Program-made: the position numbers and the translations under genes | Shown: piece after piece, positions 53,206 to 64,000 of the stretch | Numbering within the stretch: position 1 is the stretch's first letter | Layout of the letters: the number at the start of each line of letters is the position of its first letter | Source: Prorocentrum cordatum | Taxonomy: Eukaryota > Sar > Dinophyceae > Prorocentrales > Prorocentraceae | Direction of reading: 5' to 3' | NCBI GenBank assembly: GCA_963575745.1 | Contig: CAUYUJ010010458.1 | Coordinates: 160,623 to 224,622 of the forward strand | DNA: 64,000 nucleotides | The notes under the pieces: model-generated | Databases searched by the model: none | Told to the model about the DNA's origin: nothing | Seen by the model: only the letters and a program-made list of their open reading frames with translations

Positions 53206-54388
53206 CTTTTCTTGGAGCACGGCCTGGAGTTGAGCACTGATTACACTGGCTGGATGTGCACTGAGGACACCATTCAGTTCCATCTTGAGCCCATGCAGTC
53301 CTTGACGTCCGATGGCTGGACACACGTCTACTCATTCAGGGGTGATGTCAGGGATGTGGCCCAGAAGGTGCGCGCGTGTGACATCGACCCTTTGGTCCAC
53401 GAGCTGCTTATGTCCAGGCCCTTGCTGCACCAACCGAAGACATTGATGGCTGATGTTCACCATAAAGTGCCGGATTGGGCTTACAACGCTATGTTCAAGA
53501 TACAGGAAAAACATTGCGTCAATGAGTACACCCACGATTGTCAGTTGGAGTTCTTGTTTAAGCACCGCCATGTGTTGTTCAACAGGTGCTCATCTTTCAT
53601 CGACGTTATGTCAGGTGCCAGGGTTGACCAATGGACACATTCACAGAAACGGATTTCGGAGAACACGTTTTCGGACATGCGCCCATGCCAGTCCTACACT
53701 GCGCCCAGCTATCCTTCTCCTCGCCCTCTACTTATCAACGCTGCTGGGACTGACTGCGCGGGCTTTAGCCCCAGGGGGGGGCATGCAGGAGACGGCCACC
53801 CAAGCTGCCGCACGTACAATATCTGGCTGGTAGAGCGCCTGGCGCTTGCTGAACAGTACGCTGAGGATGGTTTTTTCCACGAGAACTCTGCTTCGTTTCC
53901 ATACTGGCGGAAGTTCGCCAAGCTGCACGACTCACACCGCATCTTCACCATCAAGGCGAATCCGTTGAACAGTGGCTGGGGTTTGTCCAGGGATCGGTGC
54001 TTGACCTTCGGCTTGAGCACCAGGACGGCGGTGTGGTGCGGGCCGCAGTCTATTGATGATGTCCAGGCCGAGTTCGACTCCCTGTTCGGCTGCCTGATTC
54101 CCAATTGCGACAGCGACACCTTCTTCATAGACTCCGAGAGCGGGGTGCTGAGTATGCTTCGAGAGCGGCTGGCTCGCCGTGGGAACTTCGTCAAAGACGA
54201 CGTGGACCTGAAGAACTTCGACTGGAAGGCCGTGCTGACGCCGGGGCAGCGCTCCCGGCTGACCGCACGGGAGGCCACGAAGTGCGGCCGCGAGGGTTTA
54301 TCAGGATTGTTCGAGACTTGAGACTGGGCTTGAAATGAGAGAGAGAGGGAGAGAGTGAGAGAGAGAGAGAAACAAACATACAGAGAGG

Positions 54389-54435
<47 letters not shown>

Positions 54436-55801
54436 AGGGAGGCGAAGAAGGAGGAGGAGGAGGAGGATGAGATGGCCGAGGAGGAGGGGCACGTTGGCGC
54501 ATTCCTGCACGAACTTCTAGGGACCTGGGGTCGCGAAGATAATCGCGCTCCGTGCGGCTCGGCGCGAAGATAACCAATTCAAACTACGGCGTAGCCGACG
54601 GCGCAGACGAGGGAGACGTGTCAATGCGCCAACATGTTTTTATTGCGTTAGAAACATGTTGGGGGGAGTCTAGCACCACTGGGCGCGATGCGCGAATGTA
54701 GAGACGACCTAGGAACGTTTATGGGGGACCTCGACCAGTGGCCCAAGTTCACCATGACAGGGCCGATCGTTGGCTCCCCCACCAAGCATGCGACGGTCTG
54801 GTCGTTCAAACACCAACGGCCAGCTACGGCCAAGGAGTGCTGTCTCATGATGGGCATCCCGTCTTTGGCATGTGGCCCCTTTGTCGGTCGTTCTAAGTCG
54901 ACCATTCCTCATCTTCACAAGCTTGACCACATGGCGGATGACGATGTACAGAGGCCCCTTGGTAATGGGCAGCACCTGGCAATCATGGGTGCGTGGGTTA
55001 TGTACTGCATGTCCAACATGATGTTAAAGTCCGACGTCGTGATTAGTCCTGAGCGCGACATCTTCAGCATGACTGACTTGGGTTTGGGCTTGCAGGACGC
55101 CGAGGCCGAAAGCAGGGGGAGGAGGGGAAGGGCAACGTGGAAGGTAGGATGGGGTATGTGGAAGTCGGGGTAAGATGAACTCCCTCTCTTCCTTCCTCCA
55201 ACCCTTGAGGCCTTCGTTCTCCGCCTCCACCTCCTTCAACTTGTTCGCCAGATCACATCCGCTCTCGCGCCAGGCAACGGAGATGGAGTATCTGCGTAGC
55301 AGGCTGGAGAGGCTGGACGCACAGATCGAAGGCTTCAGCTGGGATCGAGCATTCGACGAAGCGGGCATCGAAGCGATCAGCTCGAGCGACGCGTTCGGCC
55401 CTGGCGGCGGGGGTCGGCGCAATGAGAGCGTCAACTTCATACAGGCCCACACGTTGCACGCATCACGGGGCTGACCTGAGGCAGCAACGACGCATCGGGC
55501 AAGGAGAGGGATGTAGGAAGGAGGTCAGTAGGGCAGGGGGCAACTGTGTGCGCGACACTAGGCTCACCAGGTGCCCACAGTGAGTGAGCGCAGCAGGGGG
55601 GGGGGCTGCTGTCAGGGACGGCCCTGCCGGCCCTGCTTTTGGTCGGGGAGGGGAAGGGGTATGCGCGTGCTTTCGTGTGTTCTTTCAAATCCAGCCTCAT
55701 GTGCGTTGCCCATGGGCATTGTCCAGGCTTCCTGCGTCACGATCGACTCGGGCTCCGACGAGGATGTGGGCGTGGACCTGCAGTGCTCGGACATCATCTG
55801 A
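53206..55801 (+). CDS. DNA (cytosine-5) methyltransferase-like protein
   Basis: C5-methyltransferase motifs appear in order. Exon 53206 to about 54320 begins after TCCAG with LEHGLELSTDYTGWMCTED (motif I, AdoMet site) and VRACDIDPLV (motif II). It then shows motif IV as GTDCAGFSPRG with the catalytic Cys codon at 53755-53757. Motif VI is FFHENSASF, Glu codon 53881-53883, and motif VIII is LSRDRCLTF near 53990. After a GAGA-rich gap, an exon at about 54660-55150 in the same frame gives DLDQWPKFTMTGP, ATAKECCLMMGIP (motif IX region) and PLGNGQHLAIMGAW (motif X). Further small exons are likely: 55272-55474 (EMEYLRSRLERLDAQIEGF, helical) and 55729-55801 after GTCCAG (TIDSGSDEDVGVD, stop TGA). The motif IV context GTDC instead of GPPC is unusual for classical DNMTs but fits divergent dinoflagellate versions as I remember them. 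Cytosine methyltransferases have been reported inside dinoflagellate retrotransposons (de Mendoza et al. 2018), so it may be element-borne. Confidence 0.7.
54335..54432. repeat. (GA)n microsatellite
   Basis: GAGAGA run inside the presumed intron of the methyltransferase gene. Confidence 0.95.
54631..54660. repeat. Small hairpin
   Basis: AACATGTTT and AAACATGTT, perfect 9-bp stem, 12-nt loop, just before the second methyltransferase exon. Confidence 0.7.
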
Positions 55802-56920
55802 TTCGAGATCGAGGGTGGAGGGCAACTTTTTTTGTTTGCACAGTGGCACGGCCGCGCCATATGCTCAGCAGCAGGGGCAGGGGTTTGGATGAACCAGAGG
55901 AGGGGGGGTGGCTCGGCTGTGCGCCCGGATGCGCCGCCAGGGGCTTCGTTCGCATATCACCCACGTCCCATTTGCGTTTGGTAGTTGGGGTCGACGGGCA
56001 GGCTGGCCGATACGTTAGCATGGCGTGCCCAGCAGGCTGCCAGATCCTTCGTGAGGGCCGTTACCACACATGCTGGCCGTGCCTTCTGAATCAGTCGGGT
56101 GCCTCGTTGGTCGACTCGAGGCCCTTGTCAGAGACAGCCTGAGACAGCATGTTCTATTTTGCGCGCTGCACGCTGTAATTATTTGGGGCCTGAGGGGTGC
56201 CCGAGCAGGATCTGGTTGGAAACGGTTTGCCGCGTAGTTGATGGGCAGCGCCCATGGCTCTGGCGTCTGGCCCGATCTTGGCGACGGCAGGCTCCAAGAC
56301 TATCTAGGTGGCGTTCTTGACGTTCCCAGGCTGAAGCAGCGGAGGTAAGAAAGGCAGGCCTGTTCCACCCTCCTCCTCCGACTCCACCTCCTCCTCCTCC
56401 CCCTCCTCCTCCTCCTCCTTCTCCTCCTCCCCCTACCCCTCCTCGTCCTCGCCCTGCACCATCGATGCCATCGATGACGGAGTGATTTTCTCAGAGCGCC
56501 CTTGCGTCCTTGTCTTATTTGCCCCTCCTCTGCCGGTCTTGCGCCCCCCACCCGCTTCCCCCAGCGGCCCTGGCGGGGCCTGCTCGGCCTCGAAGGGCAT
56601 CGCGCGTTCGCAGTCGGCCGCGGCGCCTTGCCAGGGCGGGGCCCACGCTCGGGCTTCAGGAGGGTATGGATGGGGCATGGATGCGAGGAGGGCGACGATG
56701 GGGAGAAGGTGCATGAGGATGCGGATGAGAGGGAGGGCATGGAGACGAGGTGGCGGAAATGGGTGACGAGGAGGGGGAGCGGGCTTCATTAGAAGGGGCG
56801 TTGGGCGCAGCACACCTACATTGGAAAACACGCTGCAGCCACTGCCTCTGTTTGGGTGCCCTGCGCGAGCGTGTCCGCCCCCCGCCAGAGCTTTATCTAT
56901 CTGGGTGGTGTCTCTCAGCG
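55802..56920. other. Intergenic region, no clear gene
   Basis: 3' flank of the methyltransferase gene and 5' flank of the next. CCTCCTCCT tract at 56365-56440. Several open frames on both strands, none convincing. Confidence 0.5.
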
Positions 56921-59900
56921 ATGGCCGACATGCTACAGGAGTTCGACTTGGCCTTGGACGGGGATGGACCTGGGAAGCCGCTGCCGGGTGTTGATGTGGG
57001 CGCCGAGGCGCCCGACTGCAGCTCCACTTGCATCGCGTGCCCTGAGCCCCGGAAGAATGGGAAAACTCGCTTCTGTAGCAAGCACTGCACAACAGAGCGG
57101 TCGATTGCCTCCTCCTGCAAAACCGATGCCGATAGAAAAGCGCATAAGGATGCGATGAAAGATGATCGGCTTGCTGCGATCAAGATTCTCGACGCTTCGC
57201 GGCTTCGTGCATCCCCGCCAGCCCATCCAGAAACGAGGAAGAGGAGGAGGAGGAGGAGGAGAGGCGGAGGAGGAGGATGAGTAGACAGAAGAGGAGCGGG
57301 AAGCTAGCGAGCAAAATTACCAGAGGCCTCCTGGATGCCTCTCGCAGTTTTTTCATATGCGTTTGGGTAAATTCATGGACGCCTCTTGGGGCGTCTTGGG
57401 GGCCTCATGGCGGTCCTGGAGGCCTCTTGGAGCGTCTTGGGTCCCTCAGGGAGCCTCTTGGGGCCTCTTGGGGGTCTCTTGGGAGCCTCTTGGAGTCGTC
57501 TTGGGCGCCTCGTGGGGCCTCCTGTGCGCCAACTTGGAGCCCTCTTGGAACGCTAGTGGGGGCCTTGGGGGCGCTCTTGGGGCCATCTTTGAGGAGATCG
57601 ATCAAAGGAGGGGGGGGCTTCAATTAGCCCCCCCCCCCCCTCAGGAGCCACAAACATCGCCTCTTGGACCCCTCTTGGAGCGCTCTTGGGCCGCTATTGG
57701 GCGCTCGGGCCGTCTTGGGCTCCCCTTGGGGCCTCCTCTTGGGGCGACGCAAAGGTGCTAGACGAGCTGTTGCCGTTCTAATCCAAGGCCAATCCAATCT
57801 TGGGGCCATCTTGAGGGCTCAAGAGCCCATCGAAGGCGATTGATTTTAAGGTTGTGGAGCCATTTTGGCCTCTTGGGGGGGCCTCCTTGGGAGGCCCTGT
57901 GGCCGCTTGGAGCCGTCTTGGAGCGGTCTTGGGGCCCCTTGGAGCATATTGGGAGCCATCTTGAATCTTGAGGCATCTTGGGATATCTTGAGCCATCTTG
58001 TTGGCCATCTTGGGCTCTCCGAGGCCCCCTTGGAGCCGTCTTGGGCCATCTTGGACGCACCGGCGACCCACCACCCCCCCGTCCAGGTCCAGAGGAGGGG
58101 GTTAGGGGGAGGGGTGAACCTCTCCCCGAAGGGGAAGAGGGAAGAGGGGAGATGGAAGAGGAATCCCTCTAAACCACCTACGCCCTGAAGGGCTGGTGGG
58201 ATTCGCGAGTATGAGTTGTCCAACCCCAGTCGTGGTCCTGGTAAAAAGAGAGGAACCTACGATCATGTCGGCTTCTGCCAGAAACATATCTCCGCTACCT
58301 ACGGCAATGACTTTGCACGGAACGCCAGGGCTTCAAACGGGGGGAAGGGCCTGCCATTGGTAATATTGAGTCCTGTCGCCTCGCTCTGAGGCTCTGAGGG
58401 GCATGGGCATGGGGCGAGAGGCATCCGCGTCAGCCTCCTCTGCTACTCCTCGCCATGCCTCTCCCCCCTTCCCTCTTCCCTCACCTGGGCCACCCCTCCT
58501 CGCCCGTGTCTGTCTCGAAACTTCGGCCCACTTAGTATTTGAGAATGTTGTCGGCACATCGTCGGGTCATCTCCCCAGCCCTTCCCTGAGCGTGGACCTC
58601 TTGGGGCTCTTCCCGCCCCTTCCCTCAGCTGAGCGCCCGCCTCAGGGTGCGCCGCATGGACTTCCTGCAGTACTTCAGCTTCCAGAAGAGCGACCGAGGC
58701 TGGGACACGGGGAGATGCGAATCCGAGTGCAAGAGGTTGGCGGCCAAGAAAAACCCGAGCAACTCAGACAACAAAGGTCAGGAACAAGGGTACGAGTTGA
58801 GAATGGACATCTTGGTCGGGGAATTCAAGGATGTCGGCACGCCCCGCAGGGAAGAGAAGGACACGTGGGACATGAGATGCAAACAGTGCGGCAGGGTCCG
58901 AGGGGGGGGGGCGGCGGCCCAGCGGATGCGAAGTGGGGGCGGCGGCGGAGGAGGATGAGTGGAAGGGGGCAGGAGGAGGGGGCGAGGGTGGAGGAAGGAG
59001 TGGAAGCAGTGGCGGCAGCGGGGGAAGGATGGGGGGCGGGCAGGAGCAGGACTAGAGGAGGGGGGCAGGGGAGGTAGCGGCGGAGGATCGGGGGGGGGGG
59101 AGCGGCGGACAGCAGTGGAAGCGGCAGCGCCGGCGCTCCCCTCAGGAGCTCACGGTGAACGCCAAGAAGCAGAAGACGGTGTCGGAGGATCATTTCCAAA
59201 GAATGATTGAGGAGACTGCACAGGGCCACGGATCCTTCGGGGATGGCCCTTGCTCCAGCACGGCCAAGAGTTTCGGGGCAGACGTGATTTCCCGCCGCGC
59301 TGACTTCGCAACATCTTCTGCTGAACCATTGATGGACCTCGCGGGCTCCATGGAGCTTGCCCGCAAGGCAAGCGAGGACGCCCACAGGAGGCAACAAGGA
59401 AGGGCGGCTGGATCTCCGACGACCCTTGGCCTCAGCACCAGCGCCGCATCCGCCCCATCGACCCCCGGCGGCAGCGGCTGCGGCGGCGGCTTCGACCGCA
59501 GCCGCCCTGATCTCGCCGAGAGTGGGAACAGGAAGCAGGATCCCTTGAGCTTGCGGGCCAGGAAGCACACTCAGTGCCACAGAGAGCTCAACTCGGCGGC
59601 CGGCCAGATGAAAATGGCTATCAAAACTGGGCTCGAGCTCAAGGGCGACCCCCGGATCGATGCTACCACGGACAAACACTTCGAGGAGAACCTGAGCTCG
59701 CGGCTGCTGCTGACCACGGAGGTTTTGGGCGTCACGTGGCAGAATGGCGATTTCGAGGAGAAGTACGCCACGGTGGAGAACATCCAGACTCGCACCGAGA
59801 TGAACGACGCGGCCTTGAAAGACAGGTTCGCCCAGCTCGGCGCCTTGAAGCCAGTCGACAACGAGAAGAGTTGCAAGACGTTTATCAGCATCAGTCAACG

Positions 59901-61212
59901 GATCGACGAGCTTCCAGGATGCACTGAAATTGATGCGATTATCAGGGTGGTCGAGGACTGGTCTTCTGTGCAAGTTTGCTGGACGCAGTTGTCGAGGGGC
60001 CTCAAAAGGGCCATCGCAGACCTGACAGCCGCCATGAAGGAGCGAGAGTCGACGAAGAAGAAAGAGGCCGAGAGGGATAAGAAGCACAAGGAGAGACTGG
60101 CCGTTGCTACCAAGGCGAAGGCCTTGAAGGACATGGAGGCCGAGGAAAAGCAGCTCTCAACTGGTACAGTGCAGATCTTCAACATCCAGGCGACGCTCGG
60201 CAGTGACCGCGTGAACACTATCACAACTTATGACGGCCAGAGTCTTCAAGAAGCTGTTCGGAAGGACCTCCTTTCCCCGGCCTTGCCCTTCATTGTCCAG
60301 GGCTCAGATGCCATCTCAGGCCTTCGGACGGGAGCAGACGGTGATATTCTCAACGGTGTCTTGACGAGGTTCAGCGCGCAGTTCCCGCAGATGATCAATT
60401 CGAGCGTGACCAAGATCCAGTCTCCCGTTCCAGAGACCGCAAAGCCTCAACGCATCCTCGACGCCTCGTCCGCTTTCATTACGGCGGTGAAGCCCTCTGA
60501 TAAGGTCAAGGAGCTTTCGGGGTGCGAGAGGATCTTCAACACGTGTTGGCTCTATGGCATGACTGCGGGCTTCCCGTCCGCTGGCAAGGAGCCTCAGGGG
60601 GTCGCGCAGCTTCGCGCCAACTTGGGGACTGCCATGAAGGTCATCATGGCTCCGATTGCGCACCTGACGGCCCTGGCTGCACACAAGTACGACATCAGTC
60701 GTGAGAGCGTGACTTCCAACACGCTGCTCAAGTACATGCAACAGGTGACCACCGAGGACGGGGCATCCACGGACCTGACTCTCCATGTTGGTCGCGTGCA
60801 GAAGGACTCGGTGTTGTTCGCCCCAGCTGGTTGGTATTTGGTTATGCAGGTGCCCCCCGATTCGCCGGACGCCACTGCCGTCGGTTTCGGCGTCCGCACG
60901 GCGATCCCGCCGCCAGGTGACAGCCATATCGCCGCGAAAGATTACTTCGACACGCACGCGCTGCTGAGGGCGGACCTCTCGGTCGCCACGGCGGTCCCTT
61001 CGGCGCTGAACCAGAAGCTCTTGATGACCATCAAGCGGGACTTGAACATCCTGACCTCGATCCGCGACAGCTTGCCGGCCACGGGGCGGGGGGGGCGGGG
61101 GGGGGAGGGGAGGAGGAAAGCAGAGTATGTGGGTTCATTGCGCTGCGAGACTCGGCAACGCACAAGTTCCTGGACACAAATCCCACGGCCCGGAGACCAG
61201 GGCCCCTCCTGA
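56921..61212 (+). CDS. Multi-exon gene: Cys/His cluster plus coiled-coil protein, family unnamed
   Basis: Start ATG 56921 (MADMLQEFDLALDGDGPGK). Exon 1 (to about 57190) has a probable zinc site, CIACPEP, then FCSKHC, then SSC. Exon 2 (58646-58895), after a GCCTCAG acceptor, reads MDFLQYFSFQKSDRGWDTGR and KDTWDMRCKQCGR. Exon 3 (59146 to about 61085) is long and balanced: TVSEDHFQRMIEE, a Ser/Gly-rich linker, HTQCHRELNSAAGQMKMAI, FISISQRIDELPG, and a Lys/Glu coiled coil at about 60035-60155 (KERESTKKKEAERDKKHKER). A globular region follows, ending NILTSIRDSLPATG. The frame runs to a TGA at 61210-61212 through G-rich DNA that may already be intron. Related predicted proteins are common in dinoflagellates as I remember them, but I know no function. 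Intron 1 is long and contains a dispersed CTTGGG element. Confidence 0.6.
57185..58200 (+). mobile_element. Dispersed CTTGGG element, copy 1
   Basis: Homologous to 32782-33329 plus 34251-34324. Left edge ATTCTCGACGCTTCGCG, then GAGCGGGAAGCTAGCGAGCA, then CTTGGG repeats at 57380-57740 and 57880-58060. A hairpin GGGGGGGCTTCAATTAGCCC lies at 57610-57630, followed by GAGGGGGTTAGGGGGAGGGG and finally CCCTCTAAACCACCTACGCC with GGGCTGGTGGGA. The left end overlaps what I read as the end of exon 1 of the host gene, so it either starts inside the exon or the exon end was copied with it. Confidence 0.75.
58201..58645. other. Rest of intron 1 of the 56.9-61.2 kb gene
   Basis: Mixed, then C/T-rich DNA ending in the GCCTCAG acceptor. 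No independent gene. Confidence 0.5.
58896..59145 (+). other. Predicted GT-AG intron, phase 0
   Basis: AGG|GTCCGA to CCCCTCAG|GAG. The body is GGGGC and GGA-rich. Removing 250 nt joins RCKQCGR directly to ELTVNAKKQK with the frame kept. Confidence 0.7.
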
Positions 61213-61237
61213 TCCCAAAATGGTCCTTCACACACCC

Positions 61238-61286
61238 CTGTGTGAGCACGTATGTTCTAAATCTTAGAACATGCATGCTCACACAG
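61238..61286. repeat. Hairpin downstream of the 56.9-61.2 kb gene
   Basis: CTGTGTGAGCACGTATGTTC and its near-perfect partner GAACATGCATGCTCACACAG, stem of over 20 bp with two mismatches and a tight AT-rich loop, followed by CTTATTTTTT. Confidence 0.8.
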
Positions 61287-61689
61287 CTTATTTTTTCTAG
61301 TCTGCTGATGTGGTGAGTCACGAGGGGGATGAGGGATACAATAAGGCACCCCCCATGGCGGCTCCCGAGAATAGAGCCCTCCTCAAAATGGGGTCAGAGT
61401 AGATGGGGCCAGAGGGTCGCGCCGCGCATCGGCGATCGTCTGCGACGCATCGGCGCTGTCGGGGCCCGTCGGGTGGAGAACATCGGGCTCCAGATATGCG
61501 GGGCAAGTCTCTTCCAATATTGTTCGTCTGAGTTGGGCGCCAGGGGCAGGCCCCCCCTCCCGCGGAGACCCAGGCGAGGGTAGGGGTAGGGCGTGGGGGA
61601 GGTAGAAGAGAGGGGGGGGGGTCACCTTTCCTCCGTCTCCCGCCCCCTTCCTTCCTTCTACTAGGCCGAGGGGAGGGGGTCAAATGGGG
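61287..61689. other. Spacer without recognised gene
   Basis: Mixed DNA, G-rich after 61550. Confidence 0.5.
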
Positions 61690-62870
<1,181 letters not shown>

Positions 62871-63060
62871 GGGGAGGAGGAGGAGGAGGAGGAAGAGGAG
62901 GAGGCGGAGGAGGAAGAGGAGAAGGTGCAGGGGAGGAGGAGGAGGAGGAGGAGGAGGAGGAGGAGAATGAGGAGGAGGAGGAGGAGGAGGAGGAGGAGGA
63001 GGAGGAGGAGGAGGAGGAGGAGGAGGAGGAGGAGGAGGAGGAGGAGAAGGAGGACCTAAG
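62871..63060. repeat. GGA trinucleotide array
   Basis: (GGA)n, possibly an intron of the coiled-coil gene. Confidence 0.95.
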
Positions 63061-63132
63061 GAGGAGGCTCGGAGGAGGAGGAGGAGGAGTGAATGAGGAT
63101 GAGGAGGGAGGGTATAGGGATAAGGAGGAGAC

Positions 63133-63354
63133 GTGGAGGAGGAGCAGGAGAGCGGGGTCTCCCGCCAGGCGGGCGGCGGCGGCGGCGGCCCCAGCGGCCC
63201 AGACGCGGCCTCGGCTGGGGCGGCCGCGGCGGCGCCGGCGGCGCCGGCGGCGGCGGCGGCCCCAGCCCCAGCGCCGAAGGGCCGCGGCGGGCGCGGCGGC
63301 AGGTCCGCGTTGGCCAAGGCCGCTGGCGCCCGCGGCCAGACGCGGCTAGGCTAG
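63133..63354 (+). CDS. Possible terminal exon, Ala/Gly/Pro-rich
   Basis: The frame reads SGVSRQAGGGGGGPSGPDAA, Ala/Pro runs and APKGRGGRGGRSALAKAAG, ending at TAG 63352-63354. Composition suits a nucleic-acid-binding tail, but the region is GCC/GGC-rich and could be open by chance. Confidence 0.25.
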   Translation: MEEEQESGVSRQAGGGGGGPSGPDAASAGAAAAAPAAPAAAAAPAPAPKGRGGRGGRSALAKAAGARGQTRLG

Positions 63355-63445
63355 CGGCCCGGCTAGGCACCCGGGCAGCGGGCCGAGCTTGAGCTCAGAG
63401 GGGGATGGGAGCTGACCAGTGCCCCCTGGACCTCCACGGGGCAGA

Positions 63446-63518
63446 GGTTGGCGAATAGGTCGGATCGGCGTCGGCGCCTTTCAAATTCAAAGGCGCCGAC
63501 CCGACCTATTCGCCAACC
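63446..63518. repeat. 73-bp palindrome
   Basis: GGTTGGCGAATAGGTCGG at the left and CCGACCTATTCGCCAACC at the right are exact complements; an inner GTCGGCGCCTTT/AAAGGCGCCGAC pair also fits. Loop CAAATTC. Confidence 0.85.
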
Positions 63519-64000
63519 TCGCCGCACTGTGGCCGTGGGAGTCCGGCGGCGCCAGGTGGCTCCACTCCCCCGATGGGCGGAAGGGCCGGGCGGCGCCCGG
63601 CGGGCGGGCCCCTTGAGAGAGAGTAGTTGGGATAAGGTGGCGGGTGGGATGACTGTGGGGAAGAGGGGGCTTGGAGGCACGGAGAAACAATGGGTGGGAA
63701 TCAGATCATCAGGTGATCGCTGAGGGGTGAGGCTCTAGAGGGGTCGCAGGTTTGCTATCCAGGGTTGGTTCAGGTGTTAGATGGGCCTTAGGTGGGCCTC
63801 TGAGGCCTGGGGAACTGCAGGGCCCTCTTGGGCCTCTCAAGGGGCCCTTCCATGCAGACCTCTATCACTCCCCTACCCTTCTGGAACCCCCCTTCCGCGA
63901 TCACCTGACAGTGGAGTTGCAGGCCTGCTGTCGCCAGGCCTTCGAGCCCGAGTGCCAGGGCCGGACTCGGACTCCCTCCACCACCACCACGCCCCCATCC
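63519..64000. other. Right end, no gene recognised
   Basis: GC-rich with a few GGGCCTCTTGGGCC-like words near 63820 reminiscent of the CTTGGG repeat. Confidence 0.5.

Noticed and set aside
57966-58000. Reverse complement resembling the dinoflagellate spliced leader (CTTGAGCCATCTTGG)
   Set aside because: Only part of the 22-nt leader would match, and the word arises from the local CTTGGG repeat; no leader gene structure or donor follows.

Overview
This window looks like nuclear DNA of a dinoflagellate. It is GC-rich and dominated by simple-sequence and tandem repeats. It holds decayed retroelements whose reverse transcriptase (RT) sequences resemble those I know from dinoflagellate predicted proteomes. 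The recognisable host-type genes are split into exons by pyrimidine-rich or G-rich introns, and they all run on the + strand, as expected for dinoflagellate unidirectional gene arrays. A Prorocentrum-like species would fit, but the sequence alone does not prove the genus. I saw no rRNA, tRNA, CRISPR array or bacterial operon structure.

Layout. 0-6.7 kb: microsatellites and unassigned DNA, with a first cluster of a CTTGGG-type repeat. 6.7-13.2 kb: a decayed retroelement carrying a gag-like remnant, a PPC-type (methyltransferase-like) domain, an RT with a YVDD box, a tyrosine recombinase and a Cys-rich tail, a combination reminiscent of DIRS-type elements. 14.3-16.9 kb: a minus-strand LINE remnant lying inside a tandem array that encodes a peptide repeat. 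16.9-18.9 kb: a 1.1-kb foldback element and more CTTGGG repeats. 19.5-20.2 kb: a 10-bp tandem array. 21-22 kb: a GAT array and a pyrimidine-to-purine switch. 22.1-23.3 kb: a gene joining a SAP-like domain to a histone H3-like segment, followed by a tandem array of hairpins. 25.7-29.2 kb: a second retroelement with an intact gag-like ORF and a degenerate RT. 29-37 kb: mostly repeats, a palindrome, and one copy of a dispersed CTTGGG element broken by a 0.9-kb insertion.

36.8-44.1 kb: a large multi-exon gene of a dinoflagellate family I cannot name. One intron can be placed exactly, there is an in-frame TAG, and two palindromic inserts sit between in-frame coding segments. 44-52 kb: an in-frame duplication, a GT/TGGGGG tract, a T-rich low-GC island, a 56-bp satellite and hairpin repeats. 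53.2-55.8 kb: a DNA cytosine-5 methyltransferase-like gene. 56.9-61.2 kb: another multi-exon gene of unknown family, with an N-terminal Cys/His cluster and a coiled coil. 62-63.4 kb: an Ala/Glu/Lys coiled-coil protein and an Ala/Gly-rich exon.

The strongest leads are the SAP-H3 fusion, the palindromes placed in frame inside the 37-44 kb gene, the dispersed CTTGGG element that occupies an intron at 57-58 kb, and the colinear block from 37 to 61 kb, which could be a large methyltransferase-carrying mobile element. All gene models are by eye. No database search or splice evidence was available.
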